In this document: positions 32,936 to 41,973 of the stretch, piece after piece
How positions within the stretch are numbered: the first letter of the stretch is position 1
Layout of the letters: every line of letters starts with the position of its first letter
Virus record (IMG/VR): IMGVR_UViG_3300031236_000988
Coordinates: 1-43,866 of that record
Source of the DNA: a virus
DNA: 43,866 bases
Direction: 5' to 3' (one strand)
Made by a program: the position numbers and the translations under genes
Notes under the pieces: generated by a model
The model's input: only the letters and a program-made list of their open reading frames with translations
What the model was told of the DNA's origin: nothing
Databases searched by the model: none

Positions 32936-34663
32936 ATGGCTGACGTAGCTGTACCAAACGAACAAGACGTTGACACGACGCCGGACACACCCGCAGCGGC
33001 TCCCGTAGCTGCATCTGCCGCCCCAGCGCAGGCTTCGCCTATCGGTGCTACTGCCACTCCAGCAGCACCCGCGCAGGATGCCAACGCATCGTACATCGGC
33101 GCTATCGACCCGCTGACCGCTCCTCAAGCAGCCGCTACCGCTACCGCTCCGCCTGCTGCGGTAGGAGGTGCCTCGACTCCGGCGAAGCCGAACTTCTGGC
33201 TTCAGGTGTTGCAGGGGGCAATGTGGGGCATGGCGGGAGCCTCAGGTTCCAAGCATTTCGGCGGCGGTCTAACGTCCGGCATGGCCGGTGTCGTGGAAGG
33301 CCAGCAGCAGCAACTTCAGAATCACTTCGCGAGCGTCCAAGCAGCGGAATCTTACGCTAAAGCTGCCCGCGACGCACGCACGTCGGACCTCGCCAACGAA
33401 GAGACCAAGGGAAAGATTCTTGTTCAGCATCAGCAAGCCCGCCAGTTTGCGCTCGACAACGGCGAACCCGATCCCTACCCGGCTTCGGGAACTACTCCCG
33501 CAGAGATAAACACGAACGCCATCGGTGCGCAGAACGCGGCGAAAGCAGCGAATGGTGGGATATTGAATCCGGTCACGATCACCAACGATCCAGCAACCAA
33601 GGACGACCCCACGCACAATATTAACGCATACACAGTGACGGTGAACTCTCTTCGGACGAATCCGGCGGGTGTTCTTTCTGTTGTTAACAGAAAGCGAGCC
33701 ATCGATGGCGACGCTCCGTTCGCTACGATACAGGACGCGCTGATGGAAGGTGGCAAGCAAGACCCCGGCAAGAATGCTCAGTGGGTTGTTGGGCAGGCAA
33801 ACGACTCTTATTCCATGACGCACAGGACATTGCCGTTGGACAAAGACCCGGAAGTGAACGATGCCAAGTCCGCGACGCTCGCCACGCAGATCGAGCGGCT
33901 TAAGCAGAACAAAGATTCCGCAGGGAACCTTTCCAAGGAAACATCGCAGGACATCGCACTGCTGGGCGCTCAGAAGGACTCTCTTGACACGGGAAACAAA
34001 GCTATCCGTGGCGCGAAGAATGCCGCCGACGCTGCCGCTATTGCCGCGACGGGATCGGCGAAGGCTGCACAAGCGGGCGCGGTCAAGACTGCTGAATCCG
34101 CCGCCGCTGAGCCTTTCGTTGAGAAGGAACGTGCATCTCAAGCAAAGCTCCAGCAGGGTCTCATTCAAGCGAATCAGGATATTCAGAGAGAATTCCAGAA
34201 CAACAAAGACGCGCTCGACAAGACGCAGTCCACTGTCATTAAACCTTGGCAGGACAAGTATTCCGACATCACGGCAGCGCATGCTGCATTTGCGCAGGCA
34301 GCCGACAATCCTGTTGCGGCTCAAGCAGCCGTGTTCAAGCTTATCGGCGTCGCGCAGCCTATGGGTGCTCACCGTGTTATGCCCGTGGAAGTTTCGGCGT
34401 TCAAGTACCCCGGCGGCATCGGACAGAAGAGTGTGGAAGCTTTCAACGGCTTCCTGCTCGGCAAGCCTTGGACAACAGAAGCCACTGCCGCCGCCAATGC
34501 GTTTATCGACGGTCAAGCTGCTGCCGCAGACCAGAATTTGCGTCATGGTGTTGCAGCGACCAACGGTTTGTACGGTTCAAAAATCAACGCTGACACGATC
34601 TTGGGAACGAAGGCTGCGGGCGGAAGTGATTTCTTCTCCCAGCACGGTGGCAAAAAGGACTAA
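32936..34663 (+). CDS. Probable internal virion/ejection protein
   Basis: 575 residues. Ala/Pro/Thr-rich disordered start (residues 1-80), a hydrophobic helix LQVLQGAMWGMAGASG (about 88-104) flanked by a Gly-rich loop, then long Ala/Gln/Lys-rich helices through most of the chain (SAKAAQAGAVKTAESAAAEP, KLQQGLIQANQDIQREFQNN). No enzymatic motif is seen. Such large, Ala-rich helical proteins downstream of a short tail module are typical ejected internal proteins. Confidence 0.6.
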   Translation: MADVAVPNEQDVDTTPDTPAAAPVAASAAPAQASPIGATATPAAPAQDANASYIGAIDPLTAPQAAATATAPPAAVGGASTPAKPNFWLQVLQGAMWGMAGASGSKHFGGGLTSGMAGVVEGQQQQLQNHFASVQAAESYAKAARDARTSDLANEETKGKILVQHQQARQFALDNGEPDPYPASGTTPAEINTNAIGAQNAAKAANGGILNPVTITNDPATKDDPTHNINAYTVTVNSLRTNPAGVLSVVNRKRAIDGDAPFATIQDALMEGGKQDPGKNAQWVVGQANDSYSMTHRTLPLDKDPEVNDAKSATLATQIERLKQNKDSAGNLSKETSQDIALLGAQKDSLDTGNKAIRGAKNAADAAAIAATGSAKAAQAGAVKTAESAAAEPFVEKERASQAKLQQGLIQANQDIQREFQNNKDALDKTQSTVIKPWQDKYSDITAAHAAFAQAADNPVAAQAAVFKLIGVAQPMGAHRVMPVEVSAFKYPGGIGQKSVEAFNGFLLGKPWTTEATAAANAFIDGQAAAADQNLRHGVAATNGLYGSKINADTILGTKAAGGSDFFSQHGGKKD

Positions 34664-36100
34664 ATGGCCGATTCAACAAATCCGCTCGGAGCCGGAGTTC
34701 CGGCAATGACTCCCCCCTCGCCTACTCAGGTCATGATTGCACCTGACGGATCGAGCGGGGAGGTTCCCGTCGAGAATGTGCAGGCAGCAGTCAACGCTGG
34801 AGGCAAGCTCGGAATGCGTATGACTGCACCCGATGGCAGCACTGGCGTCGTTCCCGTGGATCGTGCTCACGACGCGGTGCAAGCCGGAGGCATGCCGTCC
34901 GGCATTAAGCCTTCCACTACGGGAGTCTTGCCGTCCGACGCCCCTGCTGGCATGGAATACAACACGCCCGCCGCAGCCGCAAGCGAGTTCGGCGTACCGC
35001 AGATGGTCAACTCCGCTAAGCAGAGTTGGGCTGCGGGTCAGGCTCAGCGCGATGCCGAGGCAAAGGTCGTTCAGGACAGCATCGCCTCCATCAAGAAGGG
35101 AGACTACGGCACAGCGGCAGAGAATCTTCTTTCTCATATTGCGTCGGGTGCTATGGACATCACCAAGAATCAGATTCAACAGGGCGGTCAGGATTTGGTC
35201 AATACCGCCAAGGGCGTCTATCACAATGCCGTGACACCTACGCCGAAGGATCAAATGCTCGGCACGCCTATTATGCCGATGCCCGGCATCAGCGGACTCG
35301 CGGAAGATTTCGCCGATGAAGAAGCCGCGAATCCAGCAGCGAAAGGTCCGGGTGTGGTAGCAAGGGTAAAGCAAGCCATCAATCCGAAGGCAGCAACGCA
35401 GCCCGGAACACAGTCCACCCTACGCGCTGGCGCTCAAGCCTCGGCTGCGGACGCTGGCATCACAGGTGCGGTTGATACTACGGGTTCCATCCGTACCCTG
35501 ATGGACAAGCCAATCGCGGACACGGCTAAAATTGAGAAGGGTCTTTACAATACTCTCAACGAATCCGCTGGTACTGACATGAAGGATTTGTTCGATTATC
35601 GGGAACAGCTTCAAGATGCTTTGGACGATCCTACACAAATCTCAAATCACAGAGCCTTGGCAAAGGAACTGAGCATTACCGACCAAGCTATTAAAGTTCA
35701 TTCCGATGAGGCTCTGACTAAGGGTGTCGTGACTCAAGACACTTTGGATCAGGCGAAAGCGGCTACGCAACAGCGGTACGCGATGGAGGAAGGCGCGAAG
35801 AAGCTCTTCAACAATGAGAGCACGGTCAGCGGAAACGTGGCACACGGAGTGCCCGAGGAGAGCAACACAGACGCTCTTATCAAGCAGGCGGAATCTATGG
35901 ACAAACCGTCCAAGTATGCTCCGCAGGGTTCGCCTACACGATTACAGCAGATGTTCGGCAAGGACGGAGCATTCAATTTCAAGCAAGGATTGTACGACGC
36001 GCAGAAAGCGGGTAAGACGGTCTTGGCACGCAACGATGTCCTACGGATGGTGGGCAAGGTTGGTGTGGTAGGCAAGCTGTTCAGCCTTGGCGGACTCTAA
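34664..36100 (+). CDS. Probable internal virion/ejection protein with tandem repeats
   Basis: 478 residues; the ATG directly follows the upstream stop. The N-terminal 80 residues contain two copies of an 'APDGS(S/T)G.VPV...A..AGG' unit (about residues 22-45 and 53-76). The rest is helical and Ala/Lys-rich with a mid-chain region of short helices (about 240-380). With the two preceding genes it forms a three-gene cassette as in podoviruses. The repeat unit may anchor the protein in the core or bind its partner. No lytic transglycosylase motif is visible. Confidence 0.6.
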   Translation: MADSTNPLGAGVPAMTPPSPTQVMIAPDGSSGEVPVENVQAAVNAGGKLGMRMTAPDGSTGVVPVDRAHDAVQAGGMPSGIKPSTTGVLPSDAPAGMEYNTPAAAASEFGVPQMVNSAKQSWAAGQAQRDAEAKVVQDSIASIKKGDYGTAAENLLSHIASGAMDITKNQIQQGGQDLVNTAKGVYHNAVTPTPKDQMLGTPIMPMPGISGLAEDFADEEAANPAAKGPGVVARVKQAINPKAATQPGTQSTLRAGAQASAADAGITGAVDTTGSIRTLMDKPIADTAKIEKGLYNTLNESAGTDMKDLFDYREQLQDALDDPTQISNHRALAKELSITDQAIKVHSDEALTKGVVTQDTLDQAKAATQQRYAMEEGAKKLFNNESTVSGNVAHGVPEESNTDALIKQAESMDKPSKYAPQGSPTRLQQMFGKDGAFNFKQGLYDAQKAGKTVLARNDVLRMVGKVGVVGKLFSLGGL

Positions 36101-36165
36101 CGCTTTTCCGCGAAATCGACTCCGATCCAAATAAGAGCACCGATAAAGGCAAGTATGGTCAACAT
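36097..36165 (-). CDS. Candidate 22-residue membrane peptide, antisense
   Basis: ATG at 36165 preceded by AGGAG with 7-base spacing; 22 codons to TAG at 36097-36099, overlapping the stop of the opposite gene. The sequence is MLTILAFIGALIWIGVDF followed by AEKR: one 18-residue hydrophobic span with a charged tail, the standard form of a small membrane peptide (toxin, holin helper or signalling peptide). It lies in the only real gap of the late operon. Too short for firm proof. Confidence 0.4.
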   Translation of the reverse strand: MLTILAFIGALIWIGVDFAEKR

Positions 36166-36260
36166 GGTGTATCTCCTCTCTATACATACTCAGTATACAG
36201 CGGAGGTTCATGTTTTGGCTACCCCAAAAGGGCTTTTTCGTCTCTTAAGTAGAGGAATAA

Positions 36261-39200
36261 ATGGCGACTCAGACACCGCAAATTACGTTGACGGGCACAT
36301 TGCTCGACTCGGGAAACAACCCCGTGCAGGGCAAAGTTGAGCTGACGCTCGCGAACATCGGCTCCAGCATCCCGCGCATCACGGGGACAGGTATCATCGC
36401 GCCGCTAACCTACGTGGCGCTTTGCAACTCCTCCGGCGTTTGGACTTTGGTTTTCTGGGGCAATTTCCAAATTACGCCTCCGGGCACATTTTACGCGCTT
36501 GGGATTTTCAAGAACCAAAGCGCGACCGCGCCTGACTCAATCTCGAATTACGCATTCAACACAGCGGGGACATTCGACTTTTCGGAAATCAACCCGCTAT
36601 CGGAGCCGCCTGTGCCATTCACATACTTAGACGCCGTCATCACCGACCCTACCGGCGTCCAGACCATCGCGTTCTACCCGCTCAACGCGGCTGGCGGATT
36701 TCTCGCCAACAACCTGAACCCGACCGTGGGGCACGTGCTGCGCTCCAACGGCACGGCTTTCGTCGATGCCCAGCTACAGTTCTCGGACATTGGAGGAGTC
36801 GCGGTGGCAGGTCAAGTGCCCCCTCTTCAGAGTCTCAACGGGGCGGTCACGCCGACGCAGGTTCCGCCGCTTCAGAACTTGCTCGGGGCGGTCACAGCGG
36901 GGCAGGAGCCTTCGACCACAGTCAACGCGGTCACGAACGACACAAACATCACCGGAAGCATCTACGCACAAAACTTGACTCTCGGCTGGGCCGGAACCCT
37001 CGTGGCGGGACGTTTGAACTCCAATGTCGTCCAGTCTGTCACGAACGACACGAACGTGACGGGGAGCATATCCGGGCAAAACCTCACCCTCGGATGGACA
37101 GGAGTTCTTTCCGTCGCACGCGGCGGCTCGGGCACCGGGTCGGCTCCCGTCATCGTGGGCGGGCAGAACATAGCGATCACCGGAGCGTTTCCCAGCCAGA
37201 CGATCTCATTCAGCGGCATCCTGCCCATCGCCAACGGCGGAAACGGGAGCGCGACGCCGGGCATCCAGCAGGGAACCGGCACGACCGTAACGGGAACGTG
37301 GCCGAACCAGACGATCACTGCCACGTCGTTCACGGCAGTCGGATCGCTGACCGCCGTCCAGAACTTGGACGTTTCGACTTTTGCCGGGGCTGACCTCGGG
37401 GCAAAAATCAACTCCGCCATCGCGTCGGCTCCCGCCGCTGGCTGCGTTTTGGATTTGCGCAACTTCGCCTCGCCGCAGACCCTTTCGACGGCTGTCAACT
37501 TGAACGGGCCGTACAAGCTCTTGGCAGCGGGCATGGTCGTCAACCAAAGCGCCGCGATCACGCTGTCCGGCAACAATTCAGGCATCGTCGGTGTCCAAGG
37601 ACGTGCGTTTCAACTCGTCAAGGCCGCGTCGCTCGCGGAACAGGTCGTCATTTCCGGCAACGACTGCGTCCTCGACAACATCGTTTTGAATGGCGAGATA
37701 TCCCTCTCCTACACCGGCAGCGGTGTCGTGATTTCGAGCGGGGCGGCACGCACGATCATCTCTAACTCAAGCATCAACAGCCAGACTTCCTACGGCATCC
37801 AGAACCAAGGCTCGACTGACGCGCTCGTCAGCGGATGCTACTTCAACGCCAACGGCGTCCACGCCTACTACGAAAGCGCCGTCGCCGCGCGCACGCGCTT
37901 CCAGTCCTGCGAATTTGTTGACGCTTCCACAAGCACCGGCGCGACGATATACCCGTACACCGGCTCGACCTACATGGACGATGTCAGCGTGATCTCGTCG
38001 AGCGCGAACATCGCCTTCGACGCCAGCGCGGGCGCTACCGTCAGCATGGTCAACTGCGTCCTCTCGCAAAGCGGAGGCTACAGCGCCTACAAGCACGGTG
38101 CCAACTCTTTCATCACGCAGTGCCAGATTTCCGGCGGCGGAACCTCGGGTGCCGTCGTGCAGGCTTCGGGCGGAAACTTCCAGCTTGTCTCCTCCACGGT
38201 GACGGGCACGGGCGTCTCGGACGGACTCCTGCTCACCAACCCCGACACGGGGCACATCGTTCGCGGAAACTACATCGTGCAGAATTTCACGTCCAGCGGC
38301 AAGGCCGCGATCCACGTGAACGGGGAAATCCTCGGCGTCATCGTAGAGGGCAACTCGATCCTGATGGGCAGCGTGACGGCCACCAACTACGGAATCTGGT
38401 GCCAATATTCCGGCTCGGATCATTTCTCGGGGATGCACATTTCGGGGAACAGCATCAACGCGCAGAACGGCACGAACGCCGTCGGCATTTACTGGGACAA
38501 CACGAACGGCTCGACGAACTCCGTCGGAAACCTCATGGACGGGAACTTCGGCATCGACATCGAGAACGGGATTTTCATCCAAGTGTACGACGCGTTCGGG
38601 TATCTCGAAGGAATCATACAGGACAACAAATCCTACGGCGGCGCGCTCGTCACGAACGGAAACCCCGATGGCATCATCTGGAACCAGCCCGAGGACGATT
38701 TCACGCTCGCCACCGCGCCCATCGCGGCGTCGTACACGATTTTGAATCTGGAAGAAGTGACGCCGACGAATCCCGTGCGTTCCGCGACGAGCGGCACCGG
38801 CGGTCCGGCGGTGCTTCTCTCAGGAAGCTACCGCTCGCTCGTCAACCCCACGGTCGCTCAATACAACAACACAAACGTGACGGGGTTCATCTCGTACGAG
38901 TACATCTACACCACGCAAGCGGCGGGTCAATACCTGCTCAACTGGAACGCCACGCTCTGGGCTGCGGGCGCGTCTTCCTCGATGGGTCCGCTTTACATCA
39001 GCTACGTCGATCAGCAGACGAACACCACGCGCAGCATCCAGTACTGCCCGGCGTACCTTCTACCGGCGTCGGGGACGGTCACCACTCCGGTGTTCGCAAC
39101 CAGCAGCAACGCCAACGCCGTGGGCACCGGCCTGCTCGGAATCCCACTGTTCCTCAACTGCGCGGCGGGTGAGCCAATCGGAATCGAATTCTTCATGTCG

Positions 39201-39272
39201 GGCACCGTGGAGCCGGGGTCACCGCCCGTGACACCCGCATGTAGCCTGAACATCGTCGTGGAGATCAGGTAA
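36261..39272 (+). CDS. Tailspike with right-handed beta-helix
   Basis: 1003 residues; AGAGGAAT precedes the ATG. N-terminal virion-binding part (residues 1-160) with a phage-typical ITLTGTLLDSGNNPVQGKVE opening, a repeat-rich neck (about 195-340: two 'AVTNDTN(I/V)TGSI..QNLTLGW' units), then a parallel beta-helix (about 380-800: VVISSGAARTIISNSSI, ALVSGCYFNANGVH, TVSMVNCVLSQSGG, FITQCQISGGG) and a C-terminal trimer/receptor domain. It should bind and probably cleave a surface polysaccharide; catalytic acids cannot be placed by eye. Well-supported fold; substrate unknown. Confidence 0.8.
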   Translation: MATQTPQITLTGTLLDSGNNPVQGKVELTLANIGSSIPRITGTGIIAPLTYVALCNSSGVWTLVFWGNFQITPPGTFYALGIFKNQSATAPDSISNYAFNTAGTFDFSEINPLSEPPVPFTYLDAVITDPTGVQTIAFYPLNAAGGFLANNLNPTVGHVLRSNGTAFVDAQLQFSDIGGVAVAGQVPPLQSLNGAVTPTQVPPLQNLLGAVTAGQEPSTTVNAVTNDTNITGSIYAQNLTLGWAGTLVAGRLNSNVVQSVTNDTNVTGSISGQNLTLGWTGVLSVARGGSGTGSAPVIVGGQNIAITGAFPSQTISFSGILPIANGGNGSATPGIQQGTGTTVTGTWPNQTITATSFTAVGSLTAVQNLDVSTFAGADLGAKINSAIASAPAAGCVLDLRNFASPQTLSTAVNLNGPYKLLAAGMVVNQSAAITLSGNNSGIVGVQGRAFQLVKAASLAEQVVISGNDCVLDNIVLNGEISLSYTGSGVVISSGAARTIISNSSINSQTSYGIQNQGSTDALVSGCYFNANGVHAYYESAVAARTRFQSCEFVDASTSTGATIYPYTGSTYMDDVSVISSSANIAFDASAGATVSMVNCVLSQSGGYSAYKHGANSFITQCQISGGGTSGAVVQASGGNFQLVSSTVTGTGVSDGLLLTNPDTGHIVRGNYIVQNFTSSGKAAIHVNGEILGVIVEGNSILMGSVTATNYGIWCQYSGSDHFSGMHISGNSINAQNGTNAVGIYWDNTNGSTNSVGNLMDGNFGIDIENGIFIQVYDAFGYLEGIIQDNKSYGGALVTNGNPDGIIWNQPEDDFTLATAPIAASYTILNLEEVTPTNPVRSATSGTGGPAVLLSGSYRSLVNPTVAQYNNTNVTGFISYEYIYTTQAAGQYLLNWNATLWAAGASSSMGPLYISYVDQQTNTTRSIQYCPAYLLPASGTVTTPVFATSSNANAVGTGLLGIPLFLNCAAGEPIGIEFFMSGTVEPGSPPVTPACSLNIVVEIR

Positions 39273-39292
39273 ATAATTTTTAGGAGAAACAA

Positions 39293-40018
39293 ATGCCACA
39301 GTTCGGATCGCCAGTCCCATGCATTCTCGTGAGCGCGAACGGCACGACGTTCGGAAGCCCCGTGCCGATTGTTTTGGTGAGCGCCAACGGAACGCCGCTC
39401 GTCTCTGTTCCTGTCACGCCGCAGGTGACGATAATCACGTCAGGCTCGGGATCGTACTCCGTGCCGGTGGGGGCGCTCTACTTCACCGTCACCATCGTGG
39501 GCGGAGGCGGAGGCGGCGCGTCGGGAAGCAACGGCACTGCGGCGACTGCGGGAGGCAATACCACGTTCGACGTGATGACAGCGGGCGGTGGAGGTGCCGG
39601 GTTCCAAGGATTAAACACGGGACCAGCGTTGGGCGGGTCAGCCTCGGGCGGCGACATCAACATCTCCGGCAATCCAAGCGAAGTTATAGACATCGCGAGC
39701 GGGCCAAGCTCCGCAGGAGCATCCTCTATTTTCGGTGGCGCTGGCGCTGGGGCAGTAGGAGGCAACGCCGCCAACGGTGGAAACGCTTCCGCGAATTCCG
39801 GCTCGGGCGGAGGCGGCGCGGCGGGAGCCATTACCGCTTCTCCGGGAACGGGAGGCGGCTCGGGCGGCTACTCGCAGAAAACCTACGCGGGAACCCTGCT
39901 CTCGTCCTACAGCTACTCGGTCGGGGCAGCGGGCGTAGGCGGCGGCACCGGGATACATTCCGGGATCGGCGGCAACGGCGGCGCGGGGATCGTGCTCATC
40001 CAAGCGTATTTCCAGTAA
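39293..40018 (+). CDS. Glycine-rich tail adhesin-like protein
   Basis: 241 residues; AGGAG precedes the ATG. Residues 1-33 contain two near-identical units 'FGSPVP..LVSANGT'. A beta strand (VPVGALYFTVTIVGGGGGG) leads into long Gly/Ala/Ser-rich loops (about residues 70-240), the pattern of polyglycine-sandwich adhesin tips such as S16 gp38. It probably caps or decorates the tailspike encoded directly upstream, and the glycine loops would be receptor-binding and fast-evolving. Function inferred from composition and neighbours. Confidence 0.7.
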   Translation: MPQFGSPVPCILVSANGTTFGSPVPIVLVSANGTPLVSVPVTPQVTIITSGSGSYSVPVGALYFTVTIVGGGGGGASGSNGTAATAGGNTTFDVMTAGGGGAGFQGLNTGPALGGSASGGDINISGNPSEVIDIASGPSSAGASSIFGGAGAGAVGGNAANGGNASANSGSGGGGAAGAITASPGTGGGSGGYSQKTYAGTLLSSYSYSVGAAGVGGGTGIHSGIGGNGGAGIVLIQAYFQ

Positions 40019-40027
40019 GAAGGTCTA

Positions 40028-40801
40028 ATGGCTGCTGCGTTCTACAGCGACAATTTGAACAGATGGGTCACCACTGGCACCCTCGATGTCAGCGACTCGG
40101 CGTCGGAGGCGAGCCTCGCTTCCATCGCCTCGACCGTTGCCGCGTCGGGGTCGCCAGCCGAGCCGAGTCTACGTGTAATCGGAACTGTCAGCAATTTTCC
40201 GGCAAGCTTCGAGGTCGCCGGGCTGACTTTCACGAACGTCGGAAGCCCCGCTGTGTCCGCGCTCAACGTCTACAACGAGGGCGGCACCGTCGCGGTGTCT
40301 AACTTCCCAGTAACGCAACCCGTGTCAGGAACGGTGACCGCGAACCAAGGCGGAGCACCGTGGTCGGTGATTGGCCCCACGTACATATCAGTCCTACCGC
40401 CGAGTCCGGCTTTGGGCCAATCCTGCAATGTCGTCGTCCCGGCGAACGTCCAATGGAAAATAAAATCCGTTTTCTATTGGCTCACGACTTCAGCCACGGC
40501 GGCGAACAGGATAGCGAGCGTGAGCGCTTCGACGGTCGCGTCGGGGAGTCCTCCTACGCAATGGACGATGGGCACTGCGTTCAGCCAATTCAACCAAATC
40601 GCGTCAACTGTGTGGCTCTACACTTTCGGAAACGCGTTCGCCTCCGCGCAGAGCAACGACGGGTTTGTTGACTCTATTCAGGTATCCATGCCCGACTTCG
40701 TGCTTGGACCGGGGATGACTATCGTGCTCGGGGCGGCGTTCATCCAAAGCGGCGATCAACTCAGTCATATTGCTTTAGCAGTTGAACAAACGGTGCTGTG
40801 A
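40028..40801 (+). CDS. Tail fibre-related virion protein
   Basis: 257 residues. The first part contains the common fibre repeat 'V.NFP....VSGTVTANQGG' (about residues 90-110), and the C-terminal half (about 120-257) is a beta-rich jelly-roll-like domain (VQWKIKSVFYWLTTS..., GFVDSIQVSMPDFVLGPGMTIVLG). Third protein of the host-contact cluster. Its stop overlaps the next start (TGATG). Confidence 0.7.
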   Translation: MAAAFYSDNLNRWVTTGTLDVSDSASEASLASIASTVAASGSPAEPSLRVIGTVSNFPASFEVAGLTFTNVGSPAVSALNVYNEGGTVAVSNFPVTQPVSGTVTANQGGAPWSVIGPTYISVLPPSPALGQSCNVVVPANVQWKIKSVFYWLTTSATAANRIASVSASTVASGSPPTQWTMGTAFSQFNQIASTVWLYTFGNAFASAQSNDGFVDSIQVSMPDFVLGPGMTIVLGAAFIQSGDQLSHIALAVEQTVL

Positions 40802-41022
40802 TGATTAAAGACCCCACACTTCACCTGATCATACTTTTCGTGGGAATGATTGCGGCCAGCGCTGCGCATCAGATCGCGGATCGGCTGGGATTCCGTATCG
40901 CCAACTTGTTCGAGAAAGACGAGAAAATAGCCCGTGCTCGGCTTGACGCTGCTGCCGTTTTGGCACGGGCTAAAGTTGAAGCGGATGCTCTTGTGGCGTC
41001 TGCGAAGCTAAAAAAGCTTTGA
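40801..41022 (+). CDS. Small membrane protein, holin or spanin candidate
   Basis: 73 residues from the ATG at 40801 (coupled to the upstream stop). One hydrophobic span (LHLIILFVGMIAASAAHQIA, residues about 8-27) followed by a charged helix with Ala/Lys heptads (KIARARLDAAAVLARAKVEADALVASAKLKK). This form fits an i-spanin or a class III-like holin. No endolysin is recognised beside it, so lysis is only an inference from position and size. Confidence 0.5.
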   Translation: MIKDPTLHLIILFVGMIAASAAHQIADRLGFRIANLFEKDEKIARARLDAAAVLARAKVEADALVASAKLKKL

Positions 41023-41076
41023 ACATGGCTCTAGCTTAAGACGATTGATCTAAACCCGACTTCTCTCGCCTTATGC

Positions 41077-41934
41077 ATGAGCACCGTCTCTCTGCACCAA
41101 GGCGATTGCCTCGAAATAATGAAGTCCATTCCCGACGCAAGTGTAGACATGATCTTGTGCGACCTTCCCTACGGCACCACACACTGCAAGTGGGACTCCC
41201 TGATTCCCTTTGACAAGCTCTGGGAGCAGTACGAGCGCGTCGTCAAGCCGAAGTCCGCGATAGTGCTGACAGCCTGCCAGCCGTTCACATCCGGTCTCGT
41301 GATGAGCAACCCCGGCTTGTTCCGGTACGAGTGGATATGGCGCAAGAACAATGCGACGGGATTTTTAGACGCCAAGAAACGCCCACTGAACAATTACGAA
41401 TCCATCCTCGTGTTCGGCAAGTCTCTGCCGAACTACTATCCGCAGATGCGGGAGGGCAAAGCGCACAAGCGGGGATCACGCCCCGGAACAGGTGCTACAC
41501 AAATCCATAACAAGTTTTCAAGAGACCGCAAAGAGACAAAGAGCAGCCTATACTACCCGCAGCGGATCATCGACTTTCCCGTCGAGCGAAAGCGGCACGG
41601 GCATCCGACACAGAAGCCCGTGGCGCTCATGGAGTACTTGATGCGGACTTACACTCAAGAGAGCGAGACCGTGCTGGACAACTGCATGGGGTCGGGAACC
41701 ACTGGCGTCGCGTGCGTGAACCTCAACCGCAATTTCATAGGCATCGAGCTTTCTGCCGAATACTTCGGGATCGCTGAAAAACGGATCATGGCGGCTCGGC
41801 TTGCGTCCGTCCGACATGAAGGACGTGGCACGGAGCAACGCAAGCATCAAGGCGAACACCAGGGACATCAGGGACGGGATCATCAAGCTGGTAGACAGGG
41901 AGCGCAAACTATAAGGATAGCGCCGGGCAGTTAG
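41077..41934 (+). CDS. Orphan beta-class DNA methyltransferase
   Basis: 285 residues. Motif IV is DLPYG (about residues 29-33, the DPPY-type catalytic site) and the S-adenosylmethionine motif I is DNCMGSGTTGVAC (about 203-215), so IV precedes I as in beta-class N6-adenine/N4-cytosine methylases. HPTQKP (about 179-184) is the motif commonly found before motif I in this class. No nuclease gene is adjacent, so it is probably an orphan that protects or marks phage DNA. The last 40 residues (His/Gln/Arg/Gly-rich) look foreign to the family and overlap another open frame. Confidence 0.85.
   Translation: MSTVSLHQGDCLEIMKSIPDASVDMILCDLPYGTTHCKWDSLIPFDKLWEQYERVVKPKSAIVLTACQPFTSGLVMSNPGLFRYEWIWRKNNATGFLDAKKRPLNNYESILVFGKSLPNYYPQMREGKAHKRGSRPGTGATQIHNKFSRDRKETKSSLYYPQRIIDFPVERKRHGHPTQKPVALMEYLMRTYTQESETVLDNCMGSGTTGVACVNLNRNFIGIELSAEYFGIAEKRIMAARLASVRHEGRGTEQRKHQGEHQGHQGRDHQAGRQGAQTIRIAPGS
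41816..41914 (+). CDS. Possible small protein overlapping the methyltransferase end
   Basis: A 32-residue frame starting ATG-AAG-GAC, beginning MKDVARSNASIKANTRDIRD and ending GIIKLVDRERKL. It is a normal-looking amphipathic helix, while the methyltransferase frame over the same bases is unusual His/Gln/Arg-rich sequence. No ribosome binding site is visible, so it may be a frameshifted true end of the methyltransferase instead. Confidence 0.25.
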   Translation: MKDVARSNASIKANTRDIRDGIIKLVDRERKL

Positions 41935-41973
41935 AAGGGAATGTCCTCTCTTAACGATCTGGTTTGTCGGACT

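Noticed and set aside
33269-34546. Open frame of 425 codons antisense to the ejection-type gene
   Set aside because: Arises from the biased codons of the Ala/Gln-rich gene on the plus strand; Arg/Cys/Ser-rich translation.
38120-39172. Open frame of 350 codons inside the tailspike gene, +1 frame
   Set aside because: Arg/His/Gly-rich shadow; the tailspike frame has the beta-helix repeats.
39478-39831. Pro/Ala-rich antisense frame over the glycine-rich protein
   Set aside because: Glycine codons read as proline on the other strand; a compositional shadow.
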